Shown here piece by piece: positions 8,830 through 17,877 of a stretch of 64,000 nucleotides of DNA. Under the pieces are notes generated by a model that did not search any database, had not been told where the DNA came from, and saw nothing but the letters and a program-made list of their open reading frames with translations. The position numbers were made by a program, and so were the translations under genes. The stretch lies in the NCBI GenBank assembly GCA_963744115.1, contig CAVUSI010000001.1, positions 186,001 to 250,000 of the forward strand, given 5' to 3'. This stretch comes from Chersky-267 sp963744115 (GTDB taxonomy: Bacteria > Chloroflexota > Limnocylindria > Limnocylindrales > CSP1-4). Position 1 is the first letter of the stretch. Each line of letters opens with the position of its first letter.

Positions 8830-9015
8830 TCAGGCGTCGGATCGACCGGTCGGCCGACGCGATCCTTCGCCGGGATCAGGCGGCTCGTTCCGAGGTTCGG
8901 TATCGCCGTCGTCCACGATCTTCGGAACATCGGACGGCGGCCGTAGGCGCCGGGCCGGGGTCTCGGCCGCGGAGTTCGGCGTCGCCGTGCGCTTCCGGAT
9001 GCTCAGCAAGCCCAT
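8830..9015 (-). CDS. Small hydrophilic protein downstream of the stress protein
   Basis: MGLLSIRKRTATPNSAAETP begins a 61-residue Pro- and Arg-rich protein that starts three bases after the stop of the universal stress protein gene, so the two are likely one transcript. No domain is recognised. It could be a chance frame in GC-rich DNA. Confidence 0.35.
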   Translation of the reverse strand: MGLLSIRKRTATPNSAAETPARRLRPPSDVPKIVDDGDTEPRNEPPDPGEGSRRPTGRSDA

Positions 9016-9017
9016 GA

Positions 9018-9500
9018 TCAGACCACCACGACCCGGGCCGTCGCGCGCTCCGCGACGTCATCGGCTGGCGCGGTCGTGCCGTTGACCAGTGCGTCCAGCC
9101 CGGTCAGCTCTTCCAGGTCGTGCGGGACGACGACCGTCCCGGCACCCTGACGCGTGGCGTAGTCGGCCAAGGCGCCTGGGCCGTGGTCGGAGGGGAGCCA
9201 GCCGAAGGCGTCGACCCCGGCGGCTCGAGCCTCGCGAACCTGTCGGGCGATCTCCGAGCGGCCGACGCCGTCGAGCTCCTCGGGATCGAGTCGATCGGGA
9301 AAGCGACTGTCCCAGCCGTCGCTCGACCACCAGGTCGGCAGCGGTTCACCAAAGAGGGAAGGAGCATCCCAGTCGTAGAGCACGAGAGTGCGTGTTCCGT
9401 GCCGGGCCAGCTCGATCGCCCGGCGTCGGGCGTCCTTGAATCGGTCGTCTTCCGCCGTGATCGCGATAATCGAGTCTGGAGCTGGCGTGTGGATCGGCAT
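9018..9500 (-). CDS. Universal-stress-type (UspA-like) protein
   Basis: A 160-residue protein from ATG 9500 (MPIHTPAPDSIIAITAEDDR). It has alternating strands and helices: RAIELARHGTRTLVLYDWD at the first beta-alpha unit, a central region REARAAGVDAFGWLPSDHG, and GAGTVVVPHDLEELTGLD near the end. The organisation is of the Usp / HUP type, but the ATP-binding G-2X-G-9X-G(S/T) motif is not seen, so it may be a non-ATP-binding member. It probably supports survival under stress; the assignment is moderate. Confidence 0.55.
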   Translation of the reverse strand: MPIHTPAPDSIIAITAEDDRFKDARRRAIELARHGTRTLVLYDWDAPSLFGEPLPTWWSSDGWDSRFPDRLDPEELDGVGRSEIARQVREARAAGVDAFGWLPSDHGPGALADYATRQGAGTVVVPHDLEELTGLDALVNGTTAPADDVAERATARVVVV

Positions 9501-9618
9501 CGACCAACCATCACGCCGCCCTGATTGCAGGCGGGCACCCCGACCGGGCGGAGCCATCTCAGAATCGTCGCGACCCCCGACTGTCTGAGCCAGCCTTGTC
9601 GTCCTCCGGCTCACCGTC

Positions 9619-9681
9619 GCGTCGGGCACGACACGAGCAACGCCGCTCAAATGGTCGCGACGGCATCGTCGACCGTGCGGC
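9619..9681. repeat. 63-bp dispersed intergenic repeat, copy A
   Basis: This stretch matches 19673-19735 without gaps at 55 of 63 positions, and weaker similarity continues about 35 bases further. It lies in the 349-base gene-free stretch 9501-9849. In copy B the element sits just upstream of a small Cys-protein gene, so this may be a promoter or leader that lost its gene. Nothing else is recognised in this gap. Confidence 0.6.
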
Positions 9682-9849
9682 CAGTCGGCCGACCGAATCG
9701 AAGTCGGAGAGGAGCGCCGGACCCCGGCGCCGCGAGGGACCTGCAATCCGGACGCGGACGCGAGACGGGCGGGCGCAACCCGGGAACGGCCATGGTTGGA
9801 CGACCGACGACCCCGGACGTCCCGGGCAACAACCAGGAGTGTCGATCCC

Positions 9850-10089
9850 ATGGACAACCTCAAGCAGCCGTACCGCGACGTCGAGCAGGAAACGAAGAAG
9901 ACCCTGCGCGACATCGACGGCCACGATCTCGGCGATGACATCGGGAACGCCGGCGACGAAGTCCGCAAGGACCTCGGGAACGCCGGCGACACCGCGCGTC
10001 GCGAGACGGAGCGCACGATCGACGACGTCGGACGACCTGATCCGGCCGACCGCCCCCGCTCGACCGTTCCGGCAACGAACGAGCGCTGA
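9850..10089 (+). CDS. Small hydrophilic helical protein
   Basis: A 79-residue protein, MDNLKQPYRDVEQETKKTLR, with two internal near-repeats (DDIGNAGDEVRKDL and KDLGNAGDTARRET). It is rich in Asp, Arg, Glu and Thr and is probably a helical or disordered stress protein, loosely like CsbD or LEA proteins. ATG 9850 follows an AGGAGTG site. It ends shortly before a strong terminator. Function is unknown. Confidence 0.6.
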   Translation: MDNLKQPYRDVEQETKKTLRDIDGHDLGDDIGNAGDEVRKDLGNAGDTARRETERTIDDVGRPDPADRPRSTVPATNER

Positions 10090-10102
10090 GCGTCGATCTC
10101 CA

Positions 10103-10138
10103 AGTGGCCGCCCGGTCCTTGACGAGCGGGCGGCCACT
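10103..10138 (+). terminator. Intrinsic terminator
   Basis: A perfect 12-base stem (10103-10114 with 10127-10138) follows the stop of the small helical protein by about a dozen bases and is followed by GTTCC. Confidence 0.7.
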
Positions 10139-10211
10139 GTTCCCTGCAACGGGCGAGCCACGTCGCCGTCATGGAGCCGACGCGTGTCCGCCCCGAACCC
10201 AGGAGGTTGTC

Positions 10212-10802
10212 ATGGGCCAGATCAAGGTCGTCCAGGGCCCGGTGGGTTGGGCGAAACTGCGCCAGCCCGCCGAGGTCGAGGCCGATCAGGTCAAGGCCGA
10301 CCTTGACGCGCGGCCCCAGATCGCAGGCTCAGGCGAGCCCGGTAGTACCGACGAGCGTGAGGCACCGATGCCCAGGGGCTTCGAGGCGATCAAGACCATC
10401 ACGATCAACGCGTCCCGGGCTGACGTCTGGGATGCCCTCACCGACCCCGACAAGATCGCGAACTGGCTTCACGGCACCACGGTCTCGACGGACTGGTTCG
10501 TGGGCAGCCCCATCACCTGGAGCGGCGAGTGGGACGGGAAACGTTACGTCGACAAGGGCACCGTGCTCGAATTCGACCCTGAGATCCGCTTGCGCACGAC
10601 GCATTGGAGCCCGCTGGGCGGATCTGAGGACAGGCCGGAGAACTACCACACGGTCACGTACGACCTCGCCGGTCACGACCAGCAGACCCTGTTGACCCTG
10701 ACGCAGGACAACAACGCCAGTCAGGCGGAGGCCGACGAGATGGCCGACGCGAACTGGGGCCCGGTCCTGGTACAGCTGAAGGCAACGGCTGAGCGAGCCT
10801 AG
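10212..10802 (+). CDS. SRPBCC / AHSA1-like domain protein
   Basis: A 196-residue protein from ATG 10212, preceded by a strong AGGAGG site. Residues 1-60 are polar. Then IKTITINASRADVWDALTDP opens an SRPBCC (Bet v1-like) domain, followed by PITWSGEWDGKRYVDKGTVL and TVTYDLAGHD, and a last helix ADANWGPVLVQLKATAERA. Such domains bind hydrophobic ligands or act as Hsp90 co-chaperone-like folds; no ligand can be named. It is probably monocistronic. Confidence 0.85.
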   Translation: MGQIKVVQGPVGWAKLRQPAEVEADQVKADLDARPQIAGSGEPGSTDEREAPMPRGFEAIKTITINASRADVWDALTDPDKIANWLHGTTVSTDWFVGSPITWSGEWDGKRYVDKGTVLEFDPEIRLRTTHWSPLGGSEDRPENYHTVTYDLAGHDQQTLLTLTQDNNASQAEADEMADANWGPVLVQLKATAERA

Positions 10803-10845
10803 ATCCGTGACGGGCCGATGCGGTCCGGCTGTCGAGGCTCCGGGC

Positions 10846-11223
10846 CTACGGGCGCCCGGTGTTCCTCCTGGCGGCGGCGCGGTTCACCGCCGCCTTGTAC
10901 TCGAGGTGGGCACCAGCCTCGCTCACCTCATCCACGGCGACCTCCGCGTCCGCGTCGGCCAGATCGGCGCGCGTGGCATCGATCATGACCCGGGCCGCGA
11001 GTGCCGTCTTCGTGGCAGTCGCCTCCGCCAGGTTCGCCGAGGCCAGAGCGGCCTTGGCGGCCTTGGCCGTCGCGTTCGCGGCATCGGCGGCCTGCTGCGC
11101 CGCGTCGACCGCGGCCTGAGCTGCGACACGACCCCGACGGGAGACCGCAAGGGCCTGCTCGGCGCTGCGCCACTGCTGAAGCGCCGCCGCCGTCGTCTGC
11201 AGAGGTTCGTCGCCCTGTCGCAT
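10846..11223 (-). CDS. Ala-rich helical repeat protein
   Basis: A 125-residue protein that is nearly one continuous helix, rich in Ala, Gln, Lys and Arg, for example VDAAQQAADAANATAKAAKA. The heptad-like Ala pattern suggests a coiled coil or a LEA-like desiccation protein. It starts at ATG 11223 after a GGAGG site. No family is recognised. Because GC-rich DNA readily encodes Ala stretches, the call is moderate. Confidence 0.55.
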   Translation of the reverse strand: MRQGDEPLQTTAAALQQWRSAEQALAVSRRGRVAAQAAVDAAQQAADAANATAKAAKAALASANLAEATATKTALAARVMIDATRADLADADAEVAVDEVSEAGAHLEYKAAVNRAAARRNTGRP

Positions 11224-11317
11224 CCGGGAGGCCTCCGTCGCGCGCCGAACGTCGAAGGTCAGGATAGCGCCGCGCGGTCAGTCGCGCGGGCACGGCCACC
11301 TCGGACCGAACGATCGC

Positions 11318-11662
11318 TCACCCGGCCCGGGAGGAGGGACTCGGGCGCCTGGCAGCACGATGGATGATCCGGCGTCGCGCTCGTCGGCCGACCCAGATCG
11401 CCGCCCAACCGAGCGGGCCGAAGCGACCCGGCAGGAAGAGGATCCCGGCCTCGGCAAGCTCACGAGTCGCCGGGTGCTCGGCGGCGCTCCGGGCGAGCCT
11501 CATCGCTGCGACCGGATCACGCGCGCTTCGCAGCAGGGCAGCGCGGTCCGAGCGAGCCCGTCGCGCGAGGGTCCCGACGGCTCCGGAACGGACGAGCGCG
11601 GTGAGCGCACCACGCGTTTCCGGCATCGTGGCGAGGCGAGTGATCCGGATGAACTTCGACAT
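11318..11662 (-). CDS. Basic hypothetical protein
   Basis: A 114-residue, very Arg-rich protein beginning MSKFIRITRLATMPETRGAL and containing one moderately hydrophobic stretch (AGILFLPGRFGPLGWAAIWV) followed by a basic tail. It might associate with the membrane or with nucleic acid. No known family is recognised. It is flanked by short gene-free stretches. Confidence 0.5.
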   Translation of the reverse strand: MSKFIRITRLATMPETRGALTALVRSGAVGTLARRARSDRAALLRSARDPVAAMRLARSAAEHPATRELAEAGILFLPGRFGPLGWAAIWVGRRARRRIIHRAARRPSPSSRAG

Positions 11663-11774
11663 GGTCGGCGACTCCGATCCTGTTTGACGCCATCGACCTG
11701 ATCGTAGGCAACGTGTGGCCTGCGCCACGCTTCAGTCATCCCGCTCGGCATCGCGCGGGCATCGCGGGTCGAGG

Positions 11775-13964
11775 TCACGTGGCGCCGGCGACCGACTCTC
11801 GCTCGGGCTCGACCGCGGGTCGTTCCGTCTCGCCGAGCGTGAGGCCATCCGATCCGAGGTCGGGTGAACCACGGTCGGCCGGGGTCGGGGCGCGAAGCGA
11901 TCCGAGCCAGCGCCTCAACTCCGCGTGCACGGCGACGGCGCCGACCACCGGAGCATCGTGGATCGGCAGGTCGACGGGGTGGAGGAGGAACGGCCGTCCT
12001 TGCCGACCGCCCAGGCCACCGTGCGAACCGACGAGATCCTCGTACGACACGACCTCACCGCTCTCCTGGTCGAACGGACCGATCACCGCCAGGTCGCCCG
12101 AGTTGGCGAACCCATCCAGGCGACGCAGGCTCTCGGCAGCGAGCGGGCCGAACGGCTGGAGGGGGTCGACCCCGACGATGCGATGACTCTCGAGGTGGTG
12201 CTCCCCCGTCGCCCCCAGCGCCACCGGCCCGTTGCTCGACGAGCGCACCAGGACGACGCCGACACCCGGGTGGGCGAGCAATCCGGCGATCAGGCCCGGA
12301 TAGCGGTCGTCGATCTCCTCTCTCGTGACGCGGCGCTCGGTGAACGTGAGGTACAGGAGTGCCAGGTTTCCCGACGCGCAGGCGACGAGATCTCGACCCT
12401 CGAGGCTCGGCGTTTGCACGCGTCGCCGACGAGACGCCCGACGGGCCATGGCCGCCTGCAGCCCTCGGCCGCGGCCCAGCTCACCGAGGATCATCCTGCC
12501 GTCACCATGGTCCTCACCGGCCTGGGCCAGCGAGACCCAGCTACCGGTGTCGCCCATCAGCCGCCGGACGGTATCTTCGAGGAGCTCGCCGTACCGCTGG
12601 GAGTAGGGCGACCCGAGGCACTGGCCGTGATCCGACAGGACCACGAAGCGGTAGTCCGTTCGTGTCTCCCGGGCCACCTTCAGGAGGCTCCCGATGGTTC
12701 GGTCGAGACCATCCAACGCGTCGGCCGCCGCCGGACGTTCGGGGCCGACGTGGTGGGCCAGGGCGTCATACCCGGTGTAGTCGACGTAGATCGACGGAGC
12801 CCCGCCGAACATCTCCTCGATGACAAGTGCCGTCGTGAGGTTCCGCAGGGCGACGTTCGTGAGGGCTCGTTCCAGCGCGTAGCGGAGGCTGCGCTTCATC
12901 CGAGGCTCGACGCCGCGAGCGATCTGGCGCTCCCGCTGGTACAGCTCCTTGGCGATCTCGCCGATCGTCAGCACGGCAAGCCGGATGTAGTTCACCTGGC
13001 TGACGAACAGCCCTCGGAGGCGCCGTGGATCGTCCGGTGCAGGCTCGTCGGCGATCGTCGCCATGGTCAGGTAGCTTCGCGCGGCATCCCCCGTGAGGAG
13101 GTTCCCGATGCTCGCTCCGTCGTCGGCGAGGAGCCCGCGGCCGTCCGACTGGCGGACAAGGATCTCCGTGGCCCCGTCTGGCGTATTGGCGACGATCAGG
13201 GACTTCGTCCCCTTCTCGAACCACCGAAAGCCTGGCATGTCGTCGTTCTGCCCATGCAGGATCCCGGCCTGGCTGACCGGAGTCACCGGCGGAACGAGGG
13301 TGAACCACGGATCGAGCCGGTAGTCCCCGCTTCGCACCAGCCGGTCGAGCGCCGGCATGCGCCCAGCTCGCATCTGGGTGCGCAGGACGTCGAGACTGAG
13401 CCCATCGATCTGGATCATGAGCAAGCCGCTGGCCGAAGGGGTCGTCGTGCCGAACGTGCGGGCGGCCAGTCGGCGGACCTGCGCGCCATGGTAGGAGTCA
13501 TCGTCAGACGCGCGTAGGATCTCCGCGAACAGCGCGTTCAGGATGGTCAGCATCAAGGCGTCCCAGATCGCGGCTTCGACGCTGCCCACCCCGACGCCCG
13601 GTACCACCCTTCCGATCGCCAGGACGATCAGGATCTCCACCCCGAGCCCGACCAGGGGAACCGTGAACGCCGGCAGTGGTGAGAGACCGAGCAGGAGCGC
13701 CGGGCGAACGAGGGCGTTGAGCGCGGTCAAGATGAGCGCCGCAAGCAGCAACGGGCCAGGTCCCGCCAGCGTCAGATCGGGCGAGATGGCCGCGATGATC
13801 CAGAGTGCGGCGATCGCGCCGAGGTACGAGAATACGGCGCGCCGGACGAGCGACAGGCGCGTGGCTCGCCACTCCCACAGGAGGCGTGCCTGATCGCGGT
13901 AGAACCCGGCCCAGTAGTTGGGCCGGCTGCGATCCAGGGTCGACGCGTCGGCTCGGTGGCTCAT
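11775..13964 (-). CDS. Holin-IV-like membrane domain fused to an alkaline-phosphatase-superfamily phosphodiesterase
   Basis: A 729-residue protein. Residues about 40-160 form four hydrophobic helices in the pattern of the phage-holin-4 / DUF superfamily. From about residue 180 an alkaline-phosphatase-superfamily catalytic domain follows: LLMIQIDGLSLDVLRTQM (metal Asp), PPVTPVSQAGILHGQNDD (Thr/Ser nucleophile region) and YRFVVLSDHGQCLGSPYSQR (second metal site Asp/His). Such enzymes cleave phosphate esters or transfer phosphoryl groups at the membrane. ATG 13964 overlaps the stop of the upstream PAP2 gene by four bases, so they are translationally coupled. It is the last gene of a lipid-phosphate operon. 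Confidence 0.85.
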   Translation of the reverse strand: MSHRADASTLDRSRPNYWAGFYRDQARLLWEWRATRLSLVRRAVFSYLGAIAALWIIAAISPDLTLAGPGPLLLAALILTALNALVRPALLLGLSPLPAFTVPLVGLGVEILIVLAIGRVVPGVGVGSVEAAIWDALMLTILNALFAEILRASDDDSYHGAQVRRLAARTFGTTTPSASGLLMIQIDGLSLDVLRTQMRAGRMPALDRLVRSGDYRLDPWFTLVPPVTPVSQAGILHGQNDDMPGFRWFEKGTKSLIVANTPDGATEILVRQSDGRGLLADDGASIGNLLTGDAARSYLTMATIADEPAPDDPRRLRGLFVSQVNYIRLAVLTIGEIAKELYQRERQIARGVEPRMKRSLRYALERALTNVALRNLTTALVIEEMFGGAPSIYVDYTGYDALAHHVGPERPAAADALDGLDRTIGSLLKVARETRTDYRFVVLSDHGQCLGSPYSQRYGELLEDTVRRLMGDTGSWVSLAQAGEDHGDGRMILGELGRGRGLQAAMARRASRRRRVQTPSLEGRDLVACASGNLALLYLTFTERRVTREEIDDRYPGLIAGLLAHPGVGVVLVRSSSNGPVALGATGEHHLESHRIVGVDPLQPFGPLAAESLRRLDGFANSGDLAVIGPFDQESGEVVSYEDLVGSHGGLGGRQGRPFLLHPVDLPIHDAPVVGAVAVHAELRRWLGSLRAPTPADRGSPDLGSDGLTLGETERPAVEPERESVAGAT

Positions 13965-14734
13965 CGCGCCCGTCGCGACCTGGAGCGGGACCATGGGCGC
14001 CGGGCCCAGGTTCGCGGGATCGCCTCGAAGGCGACCGCGACGGCGAACAACCAGACCAGCCCGGCGGCGAAGCCGCCGACGACATCGCTGACATAGTGAT
14101 AGCCGAGGTAGATCCGACTGAACCCGACGGCCCCGGCGATCACGACCGCGATCACCACCGCGGCGGAACCGGCTCGCCGGCCATAGCTCACCCAGACGAC
14201 CAGGGCGATCGCCAGGTACAGCACAAGTGAGTTCATCGAATGACCGCTTGGAAAGCTGTAGTCCGGCAGGACATGCGCCCAGGGCAGGGCTGGCCGCGGC
14301 CGCTCGATGATGAGCTTGAGGATCCCGTCGAGAGCCACGCTCCCCGCGACGGCCGCAGCAAGGAACAACGCCTTCGCCCGCTGGCCTCGACCGAACAGGA
14401 GGCCTACGGCGACCGCGAGCACCAGTCCGATGCCCGGCGCGGATCCCAGGTCGGTGGACCCGTTCATCACCGCATCCAGCCACGGCGACGAGATGGCATG
14501 GAGGAAGGGATTCGCGAACGCATCGAGCGCGAACGTCTCCTGGGTGTAGATACGATCGGCCAGGAACCCGAAGACGACCAAGGCGACCAGGGCGATGCCG
14601 AACCCGACCCCGAGCTCGGCGATCCCACGCTCGCTCGGTGTCGTGGGCGGCACGACCGCGGGAGGCCCGTTCTCGTCCGATCGATCCGATGGCCGGCCCG
14701 CGGGCGCGGCGAGGCCATCGGCGTGACGCTCCAT
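13961..14734 (-). CDS. PAP2-family membrane phosphatase
   Basis: A 257-residue protein with about six helices and the three PAP2 motifs: KLIIERPRP, SFPSGHSMNS and SRIYLGYHYVSDVVGG. The catalytic His residues in PSGH and in GYHY are present. Such enzymes remove phosphate from phosphatidic acid, undecaprenyl pyrophosphate or related lipid phosphates on the outer face of the membrane. Its ATG (14732-14734) overlaps the TGA of the diacylglycerol-kinase-like gene by one base, and its stop overlaps the start of the phosphodiesterase gene. Confidence 0.92.
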   Translation of the reverse strand: MERHADGLAAPAGRPSDRSDENGPPAVVPPTTPSERGIAELGVGFGIALVALVVFGFLADRIYTQETFALDAFANPFLHAISSPWLDAVMNGSTDLGSAPGIGLVLAVAVGLLFGRGQRAKALFLAAAVAGSVALDGILKLIIERPRPALPWAHVLPDYSFPSGHSMNSLVLYLAIALVVWVSYGRRAGSAAVVIAVVIAGAVGFSRIYLGYHYVSDVVGGFAAGLVWLFAVAVAFEAIPRTWARRPWSRSRSRRAR

Positions 14735-15669
14735 CACTGCCTCGGGACCATGACGATCAAGGCAGCGGGCCGGATCGACACGTCGATCGGCGTCCGACCG
14801 ATCACGCTCCCGTCGATATCCACCGGTCGCCTGGGATCCGACTCGATGTGGAGCTGGTGAGCCCGGGTTCGCGTCGCGTGGCCGTCCCGATCGTCTTCGG
14901 GCTTTGACTTGCGGAGCGCCTCCCATCCGGCCAGAAGCGCCGACAGCGGACCGGTCGCCCGGATCACGAGCAGGTCCAGGTGACCATCGTCGGGCCGGAC
15001 CGCGCGAACCTTGAGTCCGGGCGGGAGCCGGCCGAGGTTGGCGACGATCACCTGCGCCGCCTCGGTGGTCGAGTGGACGCCATCGACGGTGAGCTCGTAG
15101 GGGATATTCCGGATGGTCCCCGCCTCTCGCAGCGCGTTGGCGACGTAGGCGAGCTTGCCCCACCGGCCCTTCTGTTCGCTGTCCGTCCGTCCCATCACGC
15201 TCGCATCGAACCCGATCCCGCAGGCGACCGTGAAGCTCCGCCGCTTGCCGTCGACAGTGATCTCCCCCACATCGATCCGCCGGCGTCGACCCGTCACCGC
15301 GATCCGTGCGGCCTTATCACGCCCAGTCGGGATCCCGAGGTTCCCGGCCAGCAGGTTCCCCGTGCCGGTCGGGATGACAGCCAGCGCGACATCCGTCCCG
15401 GTCAGGGCCGTCGCCACCTGGACGACGGTGCCGTCGCCCCCCACGCAGACCACGACATCGACGCCCGACCTCGCGGCGTGGCTCGCGGCGCGTCTCAGCT
15501 GACGCTTTCGCCTGACGACCACGGTCCTGACCTTGATACGCTCACCCTGCAGCGTCCGGCCGACGTCCTTGACGACGTCGGCGACCGGCCTTCCTTTCCG
15601 GAGCCGACCGACGACGAGCGCTCGTTTGGGGCGATCGTGCGATCCCCGGCCGGCGTCCTGCCTCGACAC
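14734..15669 (-). CDS. Diacylglycerol-kinase-family lipid kinase
   Basis: A 311-residue protein with the DAGK catalytic fold. VVVCVGGDGTVVQVATAL is the GGDGT ATP loop, PTGTGNLLAGNLGIP the second glycine loop, and TVACGIGFDASVMGRTD a conserved central motif. The family phosphorylates diacylglycerol, polyprenols or sphingosine-like lipids using ATP. It starts with GTG at 15669, six bases after the stop of the upstream PAP2 gene. Placed between two lipid phosphatases, it suggests a cycle of lipid phosphorylation and dephosphorylation; the lipid is unknown. Confidence 0.93.
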   Translation of the reverse strand: MSRQDAGRGSHDRPKRALVVGRLRKGRPVADVVKDVGRTLQGERIKVRTVVVRRKRQLRRAASHAARSGVDVVVCVGGDGTVVQVATALTGTDVALAVIPTGTGNLLAGNLGIPTGRDKAARIAVTGRRRRIDVGEITVDGKRRSFTVACGIGFDASVMGRTDSEQKGRWGKLAYVANALREAGTIRNIPYELTVDGVHSTTEAAQVIVANLGRLPPGLKVRAVRPDDGHLDLLVIRATGPLSALLAGWEALRKSKPEDDRDGHATRTRAHQLHIESDPRRPVDIDGSVIGRTPIDVSIRPAALIVMVPRQ

Positions 15670-15675
15670 GGCGCG

Positions 15676-16470
15676 TTACGCCGACGGCGCAGCGCGCCGC
15701 CTCCCGAAGATGTCGGTCGCGAGGGCGAACACGGCGACGCACCCGAGGCCGGCGAGCAGCCCGGCAAGCACGTCGCTGGGATAGTGGGCGGCGACCGCGA
15801 CACGTGCGATCGCGACGAGGATGACGATCAAGGCGAAGACGAGGGGGATCGCGACCTGAGCGGGTCTGGGCAGCGGGCCGTGCCACATCAGGATCGAGAT
15901 CATCCCGAGGATCGCCACGGCCTCGAGCACGTGCCCCGAGGGAAAGCTGTAGACGACGCCAAGATCGGATTCGGCGAAGCCGGGTGGCCGCGGGCGGGCG
16001 ACGAGCTGCTTGACCGCTTCGCTTCCCGCCGTCGCCGCGACCAGGATCAGGACCACGACGATGGCCTCTCGCAGTCGACGAGCGAGGATCAGCCCGGCGA
16101 CGAGCGCCGTCCCGACGGCGATCATCGGGAGGTTCGCGGCATCCGACAGGCCGCGCCACGCCTCCATGTATGGCCCGAGGCCCTTCGCCGCGTCCAGGAG
16201 AGGCTGGTCGAACGGGATCGTGGTTCCGGAGGCGACCAACCAGGCAAGGAGGGCGAAGCCTCCGAGGCCGACCACGGCCAGCCCTGCCCATGTCCCTCGG
16301 TCCGCAGGACGGACGTCCGGAAGGGAGTCCGGTGCATCGTCTCGGAGCCGGGTCGGCTCGAAGGTCCGGGCATTCGGAGGGGCCACGTGCTCGCTCCCAT
16401 CGTGATCCAGAGTGGCCGCGCCCGAGGTGCGCATCCGTTGGCGCCGGGCGTCGTTCAGCCACGAGACCAT
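15676..16470 (-). CDS. PAP2-family membrane phosphatase, first gene of the operon
   Basis: A 264-residue protein with a polar N-terminus of about 60 residues, then six helices. PAP2 motifs are KQLVARPRPPGF, SFPSGHVLEAVA and ARVAVAAHYPSDVLAGL, with both catalytic His residues kept. The Ser usually preceding the Arg of motif 3 is Ala here. It would dephosphorylate a lipid phosphate. It differs enough from the second PAP2 (13961-14734) to suggest a different substrate. The start could be a later codon because the N-terminal residues are low in conservation. The operon promoter should lie in 16471-16700. Confidence 0.9.
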   Translation of the reverse strand: MVSWLNDARRQRMRTSGAATLDHDGSEHVAPPNARTFEPTRLRDDAPDSLPDVRPADRGTWAGLAVVGLGGFALLAWLVASGTTIPFDQPLLDAAKGLGPYMEAWRGLSDAANLPMIAVGTALVAGLILARRLREAIVVVLILVAATAGSEAVKQLVARPRPPGFAESDLGVVYSFPSGHVLEAVAILGMISILMWHGPLPRPAQVAIPLVFALIVILVAIARVAVAAHYPSDVLAGLLAGLGCVAVFALATDIFGRRRAAPSA

Positions 16471-16711
16471 GCGGCCTGCGACGCTCCGGTCGCGTATGCG
16501 GTCGACGCGACCGCATTGCAGACGTGATACATCGCCGGCGGGGCAGCACGGTTGTCGTGCCGTTGAAACGGATCAGGCTCGAATGGCAGCGGCGGACCTC
16601 GTCGTCCGGGCTAGCGTTGCAACGACCCGACTCGCAGGACGGATGGGCCTCGCTGATGAACGAACGATCGGGCGGGCCTCGGACCGCCAAGGGTTCCAGA
16701 ACCCGTTTCGG

Positions 16712-17877
16712 ATGGATCCGACCGTGACGATGATCGTCTCCGCCTTCGGGTTGGCCGGGCGCCTGGCCGGAGACCTCCTGGACTCCGCATTAGGGTGGGC
16801 AAGCAGCCTGCTGTTCGGACGGGTTCCCGGTGCGCATCGGCGGTACCTGACCCTCATGATGGCCGGGTCCTTTGCCTGGATGCTCGTCATCGTCGGTCTG
16901 CTTCTCCCGGCGATCGCCTCGCTGCTCATCGCCTGGACACCGCATCCCGGCTTCATGGATGCGCGCTGGCTGCGAAGCGGCGATGCTCGTCGGCTTCGTC
17001 GGCCTGCCGTTGGGGGTCGGATTTCGCCGGCACGCTCGTCCCCTCGGACGAGGAGCGTCCGGCCGGCTTCAGGCTCCTGGGAGGGATCCTTCGGGGCTAC
17101 ATCCTTGCCCCCGTGATCGGTGGGCTGCTGATCTTCCTGGCCGTCGTCGGGATTGCGCGGAAGGTCCGTAGCCGTCGACACGGCTGGTCCGACGTCCACG
17201 TCCCGATCGTGGTCGTGCCGGGCGAATACGACACGATGGTCGAGGATCTCAGCGATGCGCTGATCGCAGCCGACATCCCGGTCTCGATCCGAAACGCTCC
17301 ACGGGTCCTCACGCTCCCAGCCTGGGTCCTGAGCCACGTCGCAGGCAACGGCATCGCCAAGCTTCGACCCGAGCGGCTGGTCGAGCTATACGCGCCCGGG
17401 TTGCGGATCGGCGTCTATCCATCGGACATCGCCATCTCAGGCGACGATCGACAGCGGACCCGGGCGCGCGCGGTGGTGTTGAGCCGCCTTGCAACGTCGG
17501 CCGCCCATCTGACGACGAGCGCCGAAGCGCAGGAGGTGGAAGACCGGCTCGAAGAGCTGGCGCGGATCGGTCCATCGGGGTACCGAACGGAGACGCAGCG
17601 CGCGTTCGACCCGATCGATCGCCGGTTGCTCGAACTCACCGTGCCGACCGACGAATGGGATGTCCTGTACCGACTCCGCCTTCAGATCGAGCGCGACCTG
17701 CTCGCCGAGCTCGACCCAGGACGGCCGCGACCACGACGGCCGCTCGAGGGACGAGACGCCAGACCCGAGCTGGCTGCAAGGATGGATCGGGGTCCATCCA
17801 ACGCGCTGACCGAACCGCTCCGTGTCGGCCCGGATCTGGCTGATCAGAGATCGAGCTCCGCGATGACCGGCAGGTGA
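16712..17877 (+). CDS. Membrane-anchored protein of unknown function, two frameshifts
   Basis: Three frames combine. The first is MDPTVTMIVSAFGLAGRLAG to HPGFMDARWL, the second AAMLVGFVGLPLGVG (about 16974-17020), and the third FAGTLVPSDEERPAGFRLLG onward. Single extra bases near 16974 and 17023 explain the breaks. The joined protein has two hydrophobic segments, a third at YILAPVIGGLLIFLAVVGIA, and a cytosolic half of about 200 residues (SDVHVPIVVVPGEYDTMVED to the end) with Asp/Glu/Arg-rich helices. No domain is recognised. The final 34 bases overlap the end of the convergent exonuclease-phosphatase gene, so its C-terminal tail is uncertain. Confidence 0.6.
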
